A stretch of 64,000 nucleotides of DNA. Source: Nocardioides eburneiflavus (GTDB lineage Bacteria; Actinomycetota; Actinomycetes; Propionibacteriales; Nocardioidaceae). Below are positions 16,648 to 24,517 of the stretch, piece after piece. The DNA lies in NCBI RefSeq assembly GCF_004785795.1, contig NZ_SRRO01000001.1:2666001-2730000 (forward strand), in the 5' to 3' direction. The first letter of the stretch is position 1. The number at the start of each line of letters is the position of its first letter. Under the pieces are notes generated by a model that searched no databases, had not been told where the DNA came from, and worked only from the letters and a program-made list of their open reading frames with translations. A program made the translations under genes and the position numbers.

Positions 16648-16727
16648 GGCGGACAGCAACCAGTCGAACGGGGCCCGCGCAGGCGCCACCGCTCAGTCAC
16701 CTCCGAGGAAACACAGGAAATACACCG

Positions 16728-16922
16728 ATGAAGACCTACCGAAATGGACGCAACGACATGAATCTCATGCATGAAGAACTCGCTCGCGCGCAAATGACCG
16801 CGCGCCTGGGAGAGGCGCACGAGCTGCGGCGTGGCCACCACCTGGCCATGGCCCGCCGGATGAGCCGCAAGGCCGAGCAGGCCGCGCAGCAGGCGCGTCT
16901 CGCCCTCGCCCGCGCGATCTGA
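16728..16922 (+). CDS. small basic protein downstream of whiB7
   Basis: A 64-residue protein beginning MKTYRNGRNDMNLMHEEL. After residue 14 it is rich in Ala, Arg, Gln and His (RMSRKAEQAAQQARLALARAI) and probably forms one long amphipathic helix. An AGGAAA ribosome site precedes the ATG. It lies 80 nt after whiB7 on the same strand with no clear terminator between, so it may be co-transcribed. No domain is recognised. Its basic helix could bind RNA, DNA or the ribosome, but that is speculation. An alternative start is the internal Met at codon 11. Confidence 0.65.
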   Translation: MKTYRNGRNDMNLMHEELARAQMTARLGEAHELRRGHHLAMARRMSRKAEQAAQQARLALARAI

Positions 16923-16971
16923 TCCATCCCCCTCGGGGGACGCTCTCACCCTGATCGCGGGTGAGCACCAC

Positions 16972-17016
16972 CAGTGAGCCGGTACGTCGTCACGATGACG
17001 ACGTACCGGCTCACTG
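16972..17016. terminator. perfect 21-bp stem hairpin, probable terminator
   Basis: CAGTGAGCCGGTACGTCGTCA-type arms of 21 bp pair perfectly around a 3-nt loop CGA. It starts 50 nt after the stop of the small basic-protein gene. There is no clear T-run, as is common for terminators in high-GC actinobacteria. A palindromic protein-binding site is the alternative. Confidence 0.6.
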
Positions 17017-17053
17017 TCGTTCCGGGCAGGCTCCGCGAGACCGGGAGCGGGAG

Positions 17054-17059
17054 TACGCT
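17054..17059 (+). promoter_or_regulatory. -10 element of the small zinc protein gene
   Basis: TACGCT lies 6 nt before the GTG at 17066. Confidence 0.5.
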
Positions 17060-17065
17060 CGACGC

Positions 17066-17233
17066 GTGAGCGAGCTCGTGACCTGCGACTTCTGCGGCAC
17101 CCAGGCACCGGAGGGCCAGACGCTGACCTGGAGCACCGCGGTCGAGCGCGGACGCCGGCAGGTGTTCTGCGAGACCTGCTCACGCGACAACCTGCGCGCC
17201 ATGGAGGGCAAGCTCGACAGCGAGTGGTGGTGA
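17066..17233 (+). CDS. small zinc-finger protein
   Basis: A 55-residue protein starting at a GTG (MSELVTCDFCG). Two CxxC pairs, TCDFCG and FCETCS, separated by 24 residues, should bind one zinc ion in a treble-clef or ribbon fold. The tail DNLRAMEGKLDSEWW is acidic and ends in two tryptophans. Family and function are not recognised. It has a leaderless promoter and sits alone between the 45-bp hairpin and a convergent gene. A longer frame starts upstream at 16961, but it would read through the hairpin and the -10 element. Confidence 0.7.
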   Translation: MSELVTCDFCGTQAPEGQTLTWSTAVERGRRQVFCETCSRDNLRAMEGKLDSEWW

Positions 17234-17261
17234 GCGCTGCCCTGTCCCGCCCGGTCGCGCC

Positions 17262-17849
17262 TCAGGCGGTCTCGAACCACGCGCACCCGCAGTAGGGGTG
17301 CCGCTCCCACCGGCGGGCGGTCGGCACCGGGTCGTGGTCGTGGCGCCACGACGTGAGCCAGGAGTGCGGCGGCTCGCCGCGTGCCCAGGCGCCGAGGTCG
17401 CGGGCGGCGGCGCCGACCGCCAGCGCCAGCAGCGGTCGCGGGAGCACGCCCGGGGTGGCCGGCACGCCCGCGTCCAGGACCGCCGCGGCGACGCACCGGG
17501 CGCACGGCCCGACGCCCGGCAGCGACCACGGACCGACCTCGACGGCGTACGGTTGCACCGCGAGCAGCAGGTGGGGGAGCGAGGCGACGCTCCAGTCGTC
17601 CACGACGGGGGAGACCAGCCGGCCGGGGCTCACCGCGACGCCCACGGGTGCCGCGTGGTCGACGACGACACCCGCCGCCGAGAGCGCCGCGACGACGTCC
17701 GCGCGCCACGCGGCGGGGCATTCGACCTGCGCCCGGACGGGGGTGTGGTCGGACGTGGCGTACGCGGGGCCGTTCACGCGTACGACGGTGCCACGGGCGG
17801 TTCCGCGGGAGTGCGTCGTCCACAGGGGAAATGCCAGCGGCGGCGCCAC
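17262..17849 (-). CDS. hypothetical protein, weakly ThiF/TOMM cyclodehydratase-like
   Basis: A protein of 195 residues. The C-terminal half has GVGPCARCVAAAVLDAG near residues 111-127 and ends WERHPYCGCAWFETA. In ThiF-like leader-binding proteins and cyclodehydratases of azole-peptide pathways, a GPCxxC segment and a terminal W-HP-CGC zinc site occur in the same order. The N-terminal ATP-binding domain of those proteins is absent, and no YcaO gene or precursor peptide is in the window. It may be a reduced relative retaining only the zinc-binding part. Function unknown; the resemblance is from motif memory. The GTG start at 17849 is uncertain, and an alternative lies near VNGPAYATS. Confidence 0.5.
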   Translation of the reverse strand: MAPPLAFPLWTTHSRGTARGTVVRVNGPAYATSDHTPVRAQVECPAAWRADVVAALSAAGVVVDHAAPVGVAVSPGRLVSPVVDDWSVASLPHLLLAVQPYAVEVGPWSLPGVGPCARCVAAAVLDAGVPATPGVLPRPLLALAVGAAARDLGAWARGEPPHSWLTSWRHDHDPVPTARRWERHPYCGCAWFETA

Positions 17850-17888
17850 CCGGGTGGGTGACGCCGCCGCTCGGTGATCAGGTGAGGC

Positions 17889-18047
17889 TCACGCCTTGCC
17901 GAGGATGCGGTTCAGGTTGGTACCACAGACCGGGCAGACGCCCTTGGCCATCTTGGTGCCCTTGTCGTTGACCTTGATCTCGCCCTCCGCCTCGCGCTTC
18001 TCCTTGCACTTGACGCAGTAGAACTCGCCGCTCCAGGTCTCCGCCAT
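17889..18047 (-). CDS. DUF5679-like small zinc-ribbon protein
   Basis: A 52-residue protein read from ATG 18047, preceded on the minus strand by AAGGAGG. Two cysteine pairs, FYCVKCKEKRE and GVCPVCGTNLNRI, form a compact zinc ribbon. The middle, EIKVNDKGTKMAKG, is lysine-rich. Proteins of this size and pattern are widespread in actinobacteria and are annotated as DUF5679; their role is unknown. The strong ribosome site suggests high expression. It is transcribed divergently from the crotonase gene, with the repeat array at 18154-18220 between them. Confidence 0.8.
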   Translation of the reverse strand: MAETWSGEFYCVKCKEKREAEGEIKVNDKGTKMAKGVCPVCGTNLNRILGKA

Positions 18048-18153
18048 GACGGCCTCCTTGCTTGTTTCTTCGTGGTCGTCGCGACGGGGTAGTCGAAGGG
18101 GAAGCCCGCCGGGGAACCCTGGCCTGCGCCAGTGCTCCGTGAGGGACCCTACG

Positions 18154-18220
18154 CCACGCTCGGCCCACGCTCACGCACCACACGCGCTGAGCGTGGAACC
18201 GCCTGATTCCACGCTCAGCG
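18154..18220. promoter_or_regulatory. CCACGCTC repeat array / candidate operator
   Basis: CCACGCTC occurs at 18154-18161 and 18165-18172, exactly 11 bp apart. A perfect inverted repeat with 14-bp arms follows (CGCTGAGCGTGGAA at 18185-18198 and its complement at 18207-18220), containing the same octamer in both orientations. The array ends 8 bp before the -10 element of the crotonase gene, so a bound protein would block or activate polymerase. Confidence 0.6.
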
Positions 18221-18227
18221 GCATCAG

Positions 18228-18233
18228 TACCCT
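18228..18233 (+). promoter_or_regulatory. -10 element of the crotonase gene
   Basis: TACCCT lies 6 nt before the ATG at 18240. Confidence 0.5.
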
Positions 18234-18239
18234 CGGGCC

Positions 18240-19070
18240 ATGCCCGACCACACCCCAGACCCCGTTCCTGGCCCCGTACCGGAGCTCCGCCACCTGCGTC
18301 TCGAGCGCCCCGCCGAGGGGGTCGCCCTGCTGCGGCTCGACAACCCCGCGATGCGCAACGCGATGAGCGACGAGATGACCGCGTCGTGGGTCGCGGCCAT
18401 CGACGCGCTGGCCGCCGACCGGACCGTGCGCGCCGTCGTCGTGACCGGTGAGGGGAGCGCCTTCTGCTCCGGGGGCAACACCTCGTGGATCGCCAGCGAG
18501 CCGGACGCGACCGTCGACCACCTGCGCGCCAGGATGCTGCCGTTCTACCGCGCCTGGCTCTCTATCCGTCGCCTGGAAGTGCCGACGATCGCGGCCGTCA
18601 ACGGGCACGCCATCGGGGCGGGCCTGTGCCTGGCCCTCGCGTGCGACATCCGGTACGCCGCTGCCGGGGCGAAGCTCGGCCTGCCGTTCAACAAGCTCGG
18701 CATGCACGCCGGCATGGCCGGGACGTGGCTGCTGCCCAACGTGGTCGGCCCCGCGCACGCACGCGACCTGCTGCTCACCGGACGCGTGGTCGAGGCCGAC
18801 GAGGCCCTGCGCCTGGGCCTCGTCTCGCGCGTCATCGACCCCGACGTGTTCCTCGACGAGGTGCTCGAGACAGCGACCGGCATCGCGGCGACCGCCCCGA
18901 TCGCCGCCCGCCTGACCAAGGTCGCGCTGGCGGACGGCGGCCACGCCGACTTCGAGGCGGCCCTGCAGTGGGAGGCACTGGCCCAGCCGATGACGCTCGC
19001 GACCGCCGACCTCCAGGAGGGGATCGCCGCCGCGCAGCAGAAGCGGGCGCCGCAGTTCCGCGGGGAGTGA
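18240..19070 (+). CDS. enoyl-CoA hydratase/isomerase (crotonase) family protein
   Basis: A protein of 276 residues, full length for the family. Crotonase features include LRLDNPAMRNAMSDEM, the oxyanion-hole loop GSAFCSGGNTSW and AAVNGHAIGAGLCLALACDI. The two catalytic glutamates of true enoyl-CoA hydratase are both absent: the first position reads GAGLCLAL (Cys for Glu) and the second reads LGLPFNKLG (Phe for Glu). It may therefore catalyse another crotonase reaction (isomerase, hydrolase, decarboxylase) or none. It is a single gene with a leaderless promoter and an elaborate upstream repeat array, so expression is probably regulated. Family call strong, reaction unknown. Confidence 0.85.
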   Translation: MPDHTPDPVPGPVPELRHLRLERPAEGVALLRLDNPAMRNAMSDEMTASWVAAIDALAADRTVRAVVVTGEGSAFCSGGNTSWIASEPDATVDHLRARMLPFYRAWLSIRRLEVPTIAAVNGHAIGAGLCLALACDIRYAAAGAKLGLPFNKLGMHAGMAGTWLLPNVVGPAHARDLLLTGRVVEADEALRLGLVSRVIDPDVFLDEVLETATGIAATAPIAARLTKVALADGGHADFEAALQWEALAQPMTLATADLQEGIAAAQQKRAPQFRGE

Positions 19071-19074
19071 GCCC

Positions 19075-19113
19075 GGGGAATGAGAGCGGGGAATGAGAGC
19101 GGGGAATGAGAAG
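19075..19113 (+). repeat. three tandem copies of a 13-bp unit
   Basis: GGGGAATGAGAGC is present at 19075-19087 and 19088-19100, and with its last two bases changed at 19101-19113. It begins just after the crotonase stop codon and runs into the following hairpin. Confidence 0.85.
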
Positions 19114-19177
19114 GGGCCCCGCAGCCTTCGACGCCTGCCTTCCCCTGCTGACGTCGAGGAGGCCGTGGGGCCCTTCT
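19109..19177 (+). terminator. extended two-part hairpin, probable terminator
   Basis: AGAAGGGGCCCC (19109-19120) pairs with GGGGCCCTTCT (19167-19177) with one bulged G. Inside it TCGACG (19128-19133) pairs with CGTCGA (19152-19157). It follows the crotonase gene. The T-run after it is weak. Confidence 0.5.
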
Positions 19178-19342
19178 GCTGCGCAACGCTAGGGCCGGCG
19201 CCGGGGGCGGTCAACGAATCGACGTCCACCCCTGTGGACAGGGCTGTGGACAGCATGTGCACGCCGCGCCCGTGATCGTGGAGGGTGACCCCCGGGGTGG
19301 GGAGGGTCCTGTGGGCGACACGCCCGGACGGGGCGACGTACT

Positions 19343-20440
19343 GTGCGGGTGACCAGCGGGTTCGAGGACCCTCAGGCTGTGGAGGAGAAGAAGGTGGGTG
19401 AGGAGTCGGCTGCCGCCGCGCGCGGACCGGTCGCCACGCTGCGACGCATCGCGTTCCTGATGGAGCGCCAGCGTGAGGAGACCCGCCGGATCGAGGCGTT
19501 CCGCAACGCCGCGCGCACCATCCTGCCGCTGCCCGAGGACGAGGTACGCGCCCGCGCCGACGCCGGCACGCTGACCGAGCTGCCCGGCATCGGCCCCAGC
19601 ACCGCCGCGGTGATCACCGACGCGTGCCACGGCGTCGTCCCCGACCGCCTCGTGCGGCTGGAGACGACGTCCGGTCCGCTCGCCCGCGGCGGCGAGGAGC
19701 TCCGGGCGCTGCTGCGCGGCGACCTGCACTCGCACTCCGACTGGTCCGACGGCGGATCGCCGCTGGAGGAGATGGCGATGACCGCCATGGAGCTCGGCCA
19801 CGACTACCTCGTGCTGACCGACCACAGCCCGCGGCTGCGCGTGGCCAACGGCCTGAGCGCGGAGCGGCTGGCCCGCCAGCTCGGGGTCGTGGACGCGGTC
19901 AACGAGCACCTCGGCGGGTCCTTCACGCTCCTCAAGGGCATCGAGGTCGACATCCTGGACGACGGCTCGCTCGACCAGACCACGCAGATGCTCGACCGGC
20001 TCGACGTGCGCGTGGCGTCCGTGCACTCCAAGCTGAAGATGGACGAGGCGCCGATGACGAAGCGGATGGTCGCAGCGGTGCGCAACCCGCACACCAACGT
20101 GCTCGGGCACTGCACCGGCCGCCTCGTCACCGGCAACCGGGGCACCCGCCCGCAGAGCCGGTTCGACGCCCGCGCGGTCTTCACGGCCTGCGCCGAGGAG
20201 GGCGTCGCGGTCGAGATCAACTCGCGTCCGGAGCGACGCGACCCCCCCACCCGGCTGCTCGAGCTCGCCCGCGACCTCGGCTGCCTGTTCTCGATCGACT
20301 CCGACGCCCACGCGCCGGGCCAGCTCGACATGCTCGACCACGGCGCGGCGCGCGCCACCGAGGCGGGCATCGATCCCGAGCGGATCGTCAACACGTGGGA
20401 GCGGGACCGCCTGCTGGAGTGGGCCTCGGCGCGGCTGTGA
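19343..20440 (+). CDS. PHP-domain phosphoesterase with PolX-like helix-hairpin-helix
   Basis: A protein of 365 residues. Residues 25-105 resemble the N-terminal part of bacterial X-family polymerases, ending in a helix-hairpin-helix (LTELPGIGPSTAAVI). Residues 125-350 form a PHP domain with metal ligands in RGDLHSHSDWSDG, VLTDHS, KGIEVDI, ASVHSK, LGHCTGR, VEINSRPERRD and DSDAHAP. The polymerase palm is absent, so it should be a metal-dependent phosphoesterase or nuclease acting on DNA ends or gaps, not a polymerase. The start may be the GTG at 19343 or, if TACTGT just upstream is the -10, the GTG at 19349. It is a single gene. Confidence 0.82.
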   Translation: MRVTSGFEDPQAVEEKKVGEESAAAARGPVATLRRIAFLMERQREETRRIEAFRNAARTILPLPEDEVRARADAGTLTELPGIGPSTAAVITDACHGVVPDRLVRLETTSGPLARGGEELRALLRGDLHSHSDWSDGGSPLEEMAMTAMELGHDYLVLTDHSPRLRVANGLSAERLARQLGVVDAVNEHLGGSFTLLKGIEVDILDDGSLDQTTQMLDRLDVRVASVHSKLKMDEAPMTKRMVAAVRNPHTNVLGHCTGRLVTGNRGTRPQSRFDARAVFTACAEEGVAVEINSRPERRDPPTRLLELARDLGCLFSIDSDAHAPGQLDMLDHGAARATEAGIDPERIVNTWERDRLLEWASARL

Positions 20441-20476
20441 CCCGCGCGTCCCGGTGCCGACGTGGGTGGGTGGGGC

Positions 20477-20482
20477 TAGGTT
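20477..20482 (+). promoter_or_regulatory. -10 element of the DUF45 gene
   Basis: TAGGTT lies 7 nt before the ATG at 20490. Confidence 0.5.
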
Positions 20483-20489
20483 CGATCAC

Positions 20490-21029
20490 ATGAGCAGCCC
20501 CGCCGTCCCGCCCGACGTCGAGGTGCGCCGCTCGCGCCGGCGCCGGCGTACGGTCTCGGCCTATCGCGACGGCGATCGCATCGTGGTGCTCATCCCCGCC
20601 ACGATGAGCAAGCGCGACGAGGCGACCTGGGTCGCCGACATGGTCGCGCGCGTCCAGCGGCAGGAGAAGCGCAAGCTGCACTCCGACGACGACCTGGTCG
20701 CCCGGGCCGCCAAGCTCAACGACCTCTACTTCGGCGGCCTGGCAGTGCCGGCGTCGGTGCGGTGGGTGTCCAACCAGAACGCGCGCTGGGGGTCGTGCAC
20801 GCCCGGCGACCGCACCATCCGCCTGAGCGACCGGTTGCAGCAGGTGCCGGCGTGGGTCGTCGACTACGTCCTCGTCCACGAGCTCGCCCACCTGCTGGAG
20901 GCCGGCCACACCCCGGCGTTCTGGGCCTGGGTCGACCGCTACCCGCGGGCCGAGAAGGCCAAGGGCTACCTCGAGGGATACTCCGCCGCCGCCCGCCTCG
21001 AGCCGCCGCCCGGGGTCGAGTCCGACTGA
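20490..21029 (+). CDS. YgjP-like (DUF45) zinc metallopeptidase
   Basis: A protein of 179 residues. The zinc site is DYVLVHELAHLLEAGHTPAFW, split here as VHELAHLLEAGH plus a downstream acidic residue. The preceding NQNARWGSCTPGDRTIRLSD is the RWGSC strand characteristic of the YgjP/DUF45 family, related to SprT. Residues 1-60 include an Arg cluster (RRSRRRRRTVSAY) typical of the family's N-terminus. It should be a cytosolic zinc-dependent protease of unknown substrate. It is preceded by a leaderless promoter and followed by the M6 protease gene on the same strand, 90 nt away, probably separate. Confidence 0.85.
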   Translation: MSSPAVPPDVEVRRSRRRRRTVSAYRDGDRIVVLIPATMSKRDEATWVADMVARVQRQEKRKLHSDDDLVARAAKLNDLYFGGLAVPASVRWVSNQNARWGSCTPGDRTIRLSDRLQQVPAWVVDYVLVHELAHLLEAGHTPAFWAWVDRYPRAEKAKGYLEGYSAAARLEPPPGVESD

Positions 21030-21119
21030 CCTCGTCCGCGGCGGTGCCGGAGCCGATCCTCCCCCAACACGGGGTAGGTTCCGGTGGACGGCGACCCGCG
21101 CGGGTCCCGGACTCGGACC

Positions 21120-24100
21120 ATGCGTCCCATGTCCCCCTATGTCGCCAGTCGCCACCGGCCGTGGGCCCTCGCGGCCATCATGGTGGTCGCCGCCGCAGGC
21201 ATGGCAGCTGCTGTGCTGCTCGCCGCGCCCTCACAGGCCGTCCCGGCGCACCCGGAAGCAGTCACCCTCACCCAGCCGGACGGGGAGAGGTTCAAGGCGC
21301 GGCTCTTCGGCGACGAGTGGTACAACGGCCACGAGACCGTGGACGGACACACCATCCTGCGGGGCGAACGGGGCGTGTGGCGCTACGCCCGCCAGGACGC
21401 GCGCGGTGAGCTGCGCGCGTCGGGGCTCGTCGTCGGTCGTGACGAGCCGGTCATGGGCAAGCACCTGCGCGACCGCGTGCTGACCGCCCGAGCGGAGCGG
21501 CACCGGAAGTCCGCCTCCCGGGAGGTGCGCATCGCCGAGGGCGTCGGCGGCCCAGCGGCGTCACCCTCGATCGGACAGGACAGGTCCCTCGTGATCCTGG
21601 CGACCTTCAACGACCAGGGCAGCCTCGGCACGACAGCAGCTCAGTGGAGCAGCGCGTACTTCAACCCCACCAAGAGCGTCTCCCAGTACTACGCCGCCAA
21701 CTCGGGTGGTCAGTTCGGTCTCGTCCCGGCCGCCGAGAGCCACGGCACGGTCAACGACGGGGTCGTCGGCTGGGTCAACGTCGGGATCAACCACCCGAAC
21801 AACTCCATCTCCGACGTCAGCAACCGGCTCGCCACCCGGGCCGCCATCCTCGCTGCCGACCCCTACGTGAACTACGCGGCGTACGACACCGACGGCGACG
21901 GCGTCGTCCGCAACACGGAGCTGCACGTGACGGTCATCGCGGCCGGCCAGGAGGCCTCGTGCTGCGCCGGTCTCGGCGGCGCTCGGTCCCTGTGGGGTCA
22001 CCACTGGGTGCTGCAGGGGACGGAGATCCCCAGCGTCGACGGCAAGTGGGTCGGCGGCTGGGGCTACACCCAGTTCGGCGAGATGCACGGCGACCACATG
22101 GCGGCCATGGGGATCATGGTCCACGAGATCGGCCACGACCTCGGCCTCCCCGACCTCTACGACATCGACCGCAGCTCCAGCGGCGTCGGCACGTGGAGCG
22201 CCATGGGTGGGGGATCGTGGGGCTACGTGCCAGGTGTCGACCCCTACGAGGGCATGACCCCGCCCCTGATGGATGCCTGGTCGCGCTCGTTCAAGGGATG
22301 GATCACCCCGACGGTGGTCACGGGCACGCAGACCACCACGCTGAACGCCGCCACGACCGGCACCGCCGGCGTGGCCGTGCAGATGCTCCCCAATCCCGAC
22401 GGCCCCCACGACTGGAGCTGGCAGGGCACCGGAACGGGCGAGTACTTCCTGGTCGAGAACCGTCAGAGGACCGGGTACGACGCCTCCCTGCCAGGCGCCG
22501 GCGTGGTCGTGTGGCACATCGACGAGTCGAGGGGCAACAACGCGAACGACGTGGCCAGGCTGGTCGACATCGAAGAGGCTGACGGCGCCATGACGGGACG
22601 CGGAGACGCGGGTGACACCTTCAAGGCAGGAGGAGCCACCGCGTTCAACGGGGCCACGACCCCCAACAGCAACCTGAACAGCGGGGCACCGAGCGGCGTC
22701 TCCATGAGCGGAGTGAGCGCGACCAGCGCCTCGATGTCGGCGACCTTCACCGCCCCCGGCGGTTCGTCGACACCCGTCAACGACCACTTCGCCAACGCCA
22801 CCGCTGTGAGCTCGCGCGTCTTCGACGCCACCGTCAACAACACCAGTGCGACAGCGGAGGCCGGCGAGTTCGCCCAAGCCGGCTGCCCGATCGGTCGCAC
22901 CGTCTGGTACCGCTACACACCGGCCCGTGACGTCCGGGTCGCTGCCGACACGTCCGGCAGCGCGATCGACACCGTCCTCAGCGTGTGGCGAGGCACGTCG
23001 CTGGCGAACCTGACCGCCCACAGCTGCAACGACGACGTCTCGACAGGCACCGAGACGACGTCGCGCGTGCCCGAGTTCGTCGCCCAGGCCGGACAGACCT
23101 ACTACTTCCAGGTGGGTGGCTACTACGACAGCGCTGCCAACACCGTGGCCGTGGGCAACATCCGCACCCGCGTGCGGGTCCGCCCGCTCAACGACGACTT
23201 CGCCCAGGCGACGACCCTCGCCGGGACCGGCGGGGCGGCCACGGGCAACAACCAGAACGCCTCCAAGGAGCCGGGCGAGCCGCCGATCACCGGCAACGCC
23301 GGCGGAGGGTCGGTCTGGTGGAGCTGGACCGCTCCGAGCTCGGGGCAGGTGGTCGTCGACACCCAGGGGAGCGGCGCGCAGGTCGACACCCTGCTCGGTG
23401 TGTACACCGGGGCATCGGTCAACGGGTTGAGCCTGGTGGCGGAGAACGACGACATCGACGTGACGGGCAACCGGTGGAGCAGGGTGACGTTCGACGCGGT
23501 GGCCGGGTCGACCTATCGGATCGCGGTCGACACCTACGACAACGCGTCACAGGGCGAGCTGAAGGTCAGCTGGAGCCTGGCGGCGTCCTCGACACCGGGT
23601 GCACCGACGAACGTCACGGCCACCGCGGGGGATGCAAGTGCCGTCGTGTCGTGGTCACCCGGACCGGACAACGGGTCGCCGATCACCGGGTACACCGTGA
23701 CCGCGAGCCCGGGAGGCATGACCAAGAACGTCGGGGCGGCGGCGACCAGCACGACGATCGGCGGGCTGACCAACGGGACCGCCTACACCTTCACGGTTCG
23801 GGCGACCAACGCGCTCGGAACGGGCCCGGCCAGCGCACCATCGAACCAGGTCGTCCCAGCAGCGGTGGTCGTCGCGACAGACCTAGCGGTGTCGATGTCG
23901 CTCGTGGACCGACCGGAGCAGACGGGGTTCGCCTACCGGGTGCGCGTGGAGCGCACCGGCGCGACCTCAGGCACGCCGGTCGAGGTGTCCGCGACGGTGC
24001 CAGCGAGCGTGGTCCTCGAGTCGCGTGCCGGCTGTGCGGGCGGCAAGGTGCTGGTCTGCGACCTCGGAGCGGTCGCGAGCGGCACTGGGGCGGTCCTCGA

Positions 24101-24506
24101 CCTCGGAGTCCGGCCCCTGTCGCCCGGACCGCACGAGGCATCCGCGTCGGTCGCGGCGCCTGACGCCAGCCCGGGCAACAACAGCGCGTCCGCGCGGGCT
24201 GGGGTCGGGTTCGTGTGCGACAACACCCCGACGGGAGCCAGGGACAAGGTCGTCGGCACGGCAGGCGACGACGTCCTGTGTGGTCTCGGTGGAGGCGACA
24301 CCATCTCCGGCCGCGGGGGCGACGACCTGCTCTTCGGCGGTCGGGGCGACGACAAGCTCGACGGCGGGACGGGCAAGGACTGGCTCTACGGCAACGAGGG
24401 GAAGGACCGGCTGGTCGGTGGGCCGGGTCGCGACCGCCTCGACGGCGGGCCCAAGCGCGACACCTGCTCGGGGAGGTCGGACAAGCGCGTGTCCTGCGAG
24501 CTCTGA
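21120..24506 (+). CDS. secreted M6-family metalloprotease with Fn3 and calcium-binding repeats
   Basis: A mosaic protein of about 1128 residues. Order: signal peptide (to about residue 40, ending PSQAVPA); propeptide (40-150); catalytic domain with zinc motif HEIGHDLGLPD near 335 and WSAMGGGSWG; two tandem beta-sandwich repeats of about 115 residues (NDHFANATAV and NDDFAQATTL); an Fn3 domain (PGAPTNVTATAG, near 825-915); a DUF11-like domain (925-1030); and glycine/aspartate repeats such as GGGDTISGRGGDDLLFGG near 1055-1115 that should bind calcium. It is secreted and likely degrades extracellular protein. Start: ATG 21120; an upstream GTG at 21084 overlaps the presumed transcription start after TAGGTT. 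Confidence 0.85.
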   Translation: MRPMSPYVASRHRPWALAAIMVVAAAGMAAAVLLAAPSQAVPAHPEAVTLTQPDGERFKARLFGDEWYNGHETVDGHTILRGERGVWRYARQDARGELRASGLVVGRDEPVMGKHLRDRVLTARAERHRKSASREVRIAEGVGGPAASPSIGQDRSLVILATFNDQGSLGTTAAQWSSAYFNPTKSVSQYYAANSGGQFGLVPAAESHGTVNDGVVGWVNVGINHPNNSISDVSNRLATRAAILAADPYVNYAAYDTDGDGVVRNTELHVTVIAAGQEASCCAGLGGARSLWGHHWVLQGTEIPSVDGKWVGGWGYTQFGEMHGDHMAAMGIMVHEIGHDLGLPDLYDIDRSSSGVGTWSAMGGGSWGYVPGVDPYEGMTPPLMDAWSRSFKGWITPTVVTGTQTTTLNAATTGTAGVAVQMLPNPDGPHDWSWQGTGTGEYFLVENRQRTGYDASLPGAGVVVWHIDESRGNNANDVARLVDIEEADGAMTGRGDAGDTFKAGGATAFNGATTPNSNLNSGAPSGVSMSGVSATSASMSATFTAPGGSSTPVNDHFANATAVSSRVFDATVNNTSATAEAGEFAQAGCPIGRTVWYRYTPARDVRVAADTSGSAIDTVLSVWRGTSLANLTAHSCNDDVSTGTETTSRVPEFVAQAGQTYYFQVGGYYDSAANTVAVGNIRTRVRVRPLNDDFAQATTLAGTGGAATGNNQNASKEPGEPPITGNAGGGSVWWSWTAPSSGQVVVDTQGSGAQVDTLLGVYTGASVNGLSLVAENDDIDVTGNRWSRVTFDAVAGSTYRIAVDTYDNASQGELKVSWSLAASSTPGAPTNVTATAGDASAVVSWSPGPDNGSPITGYTVTASPGGMTKNVGAAATSTTIGGLTNGTAYTFTVRATNALGTGPASAPSNQVVPAAVVVATDLAVSMSLVDRPEQTGFAYRVRVERTGATSGTPVEVSATVPASVVLESRAGCAGGKVLVCDLGAVASGTGAVLDLGVRPLSPGPHEASASVAAPDASPGNNSASARAGVGFVCDNTPTGARDKVVGTAGDDVLCGLGGGDTISGRGGDDLLFGGRGDDKLDGGTGKDWLYGNEGKDRLVGGPGRDRLDGGPKRDTCSGRSDKRVSCEL

Positions 24507-24517
24507 CTCGAGTGCCG

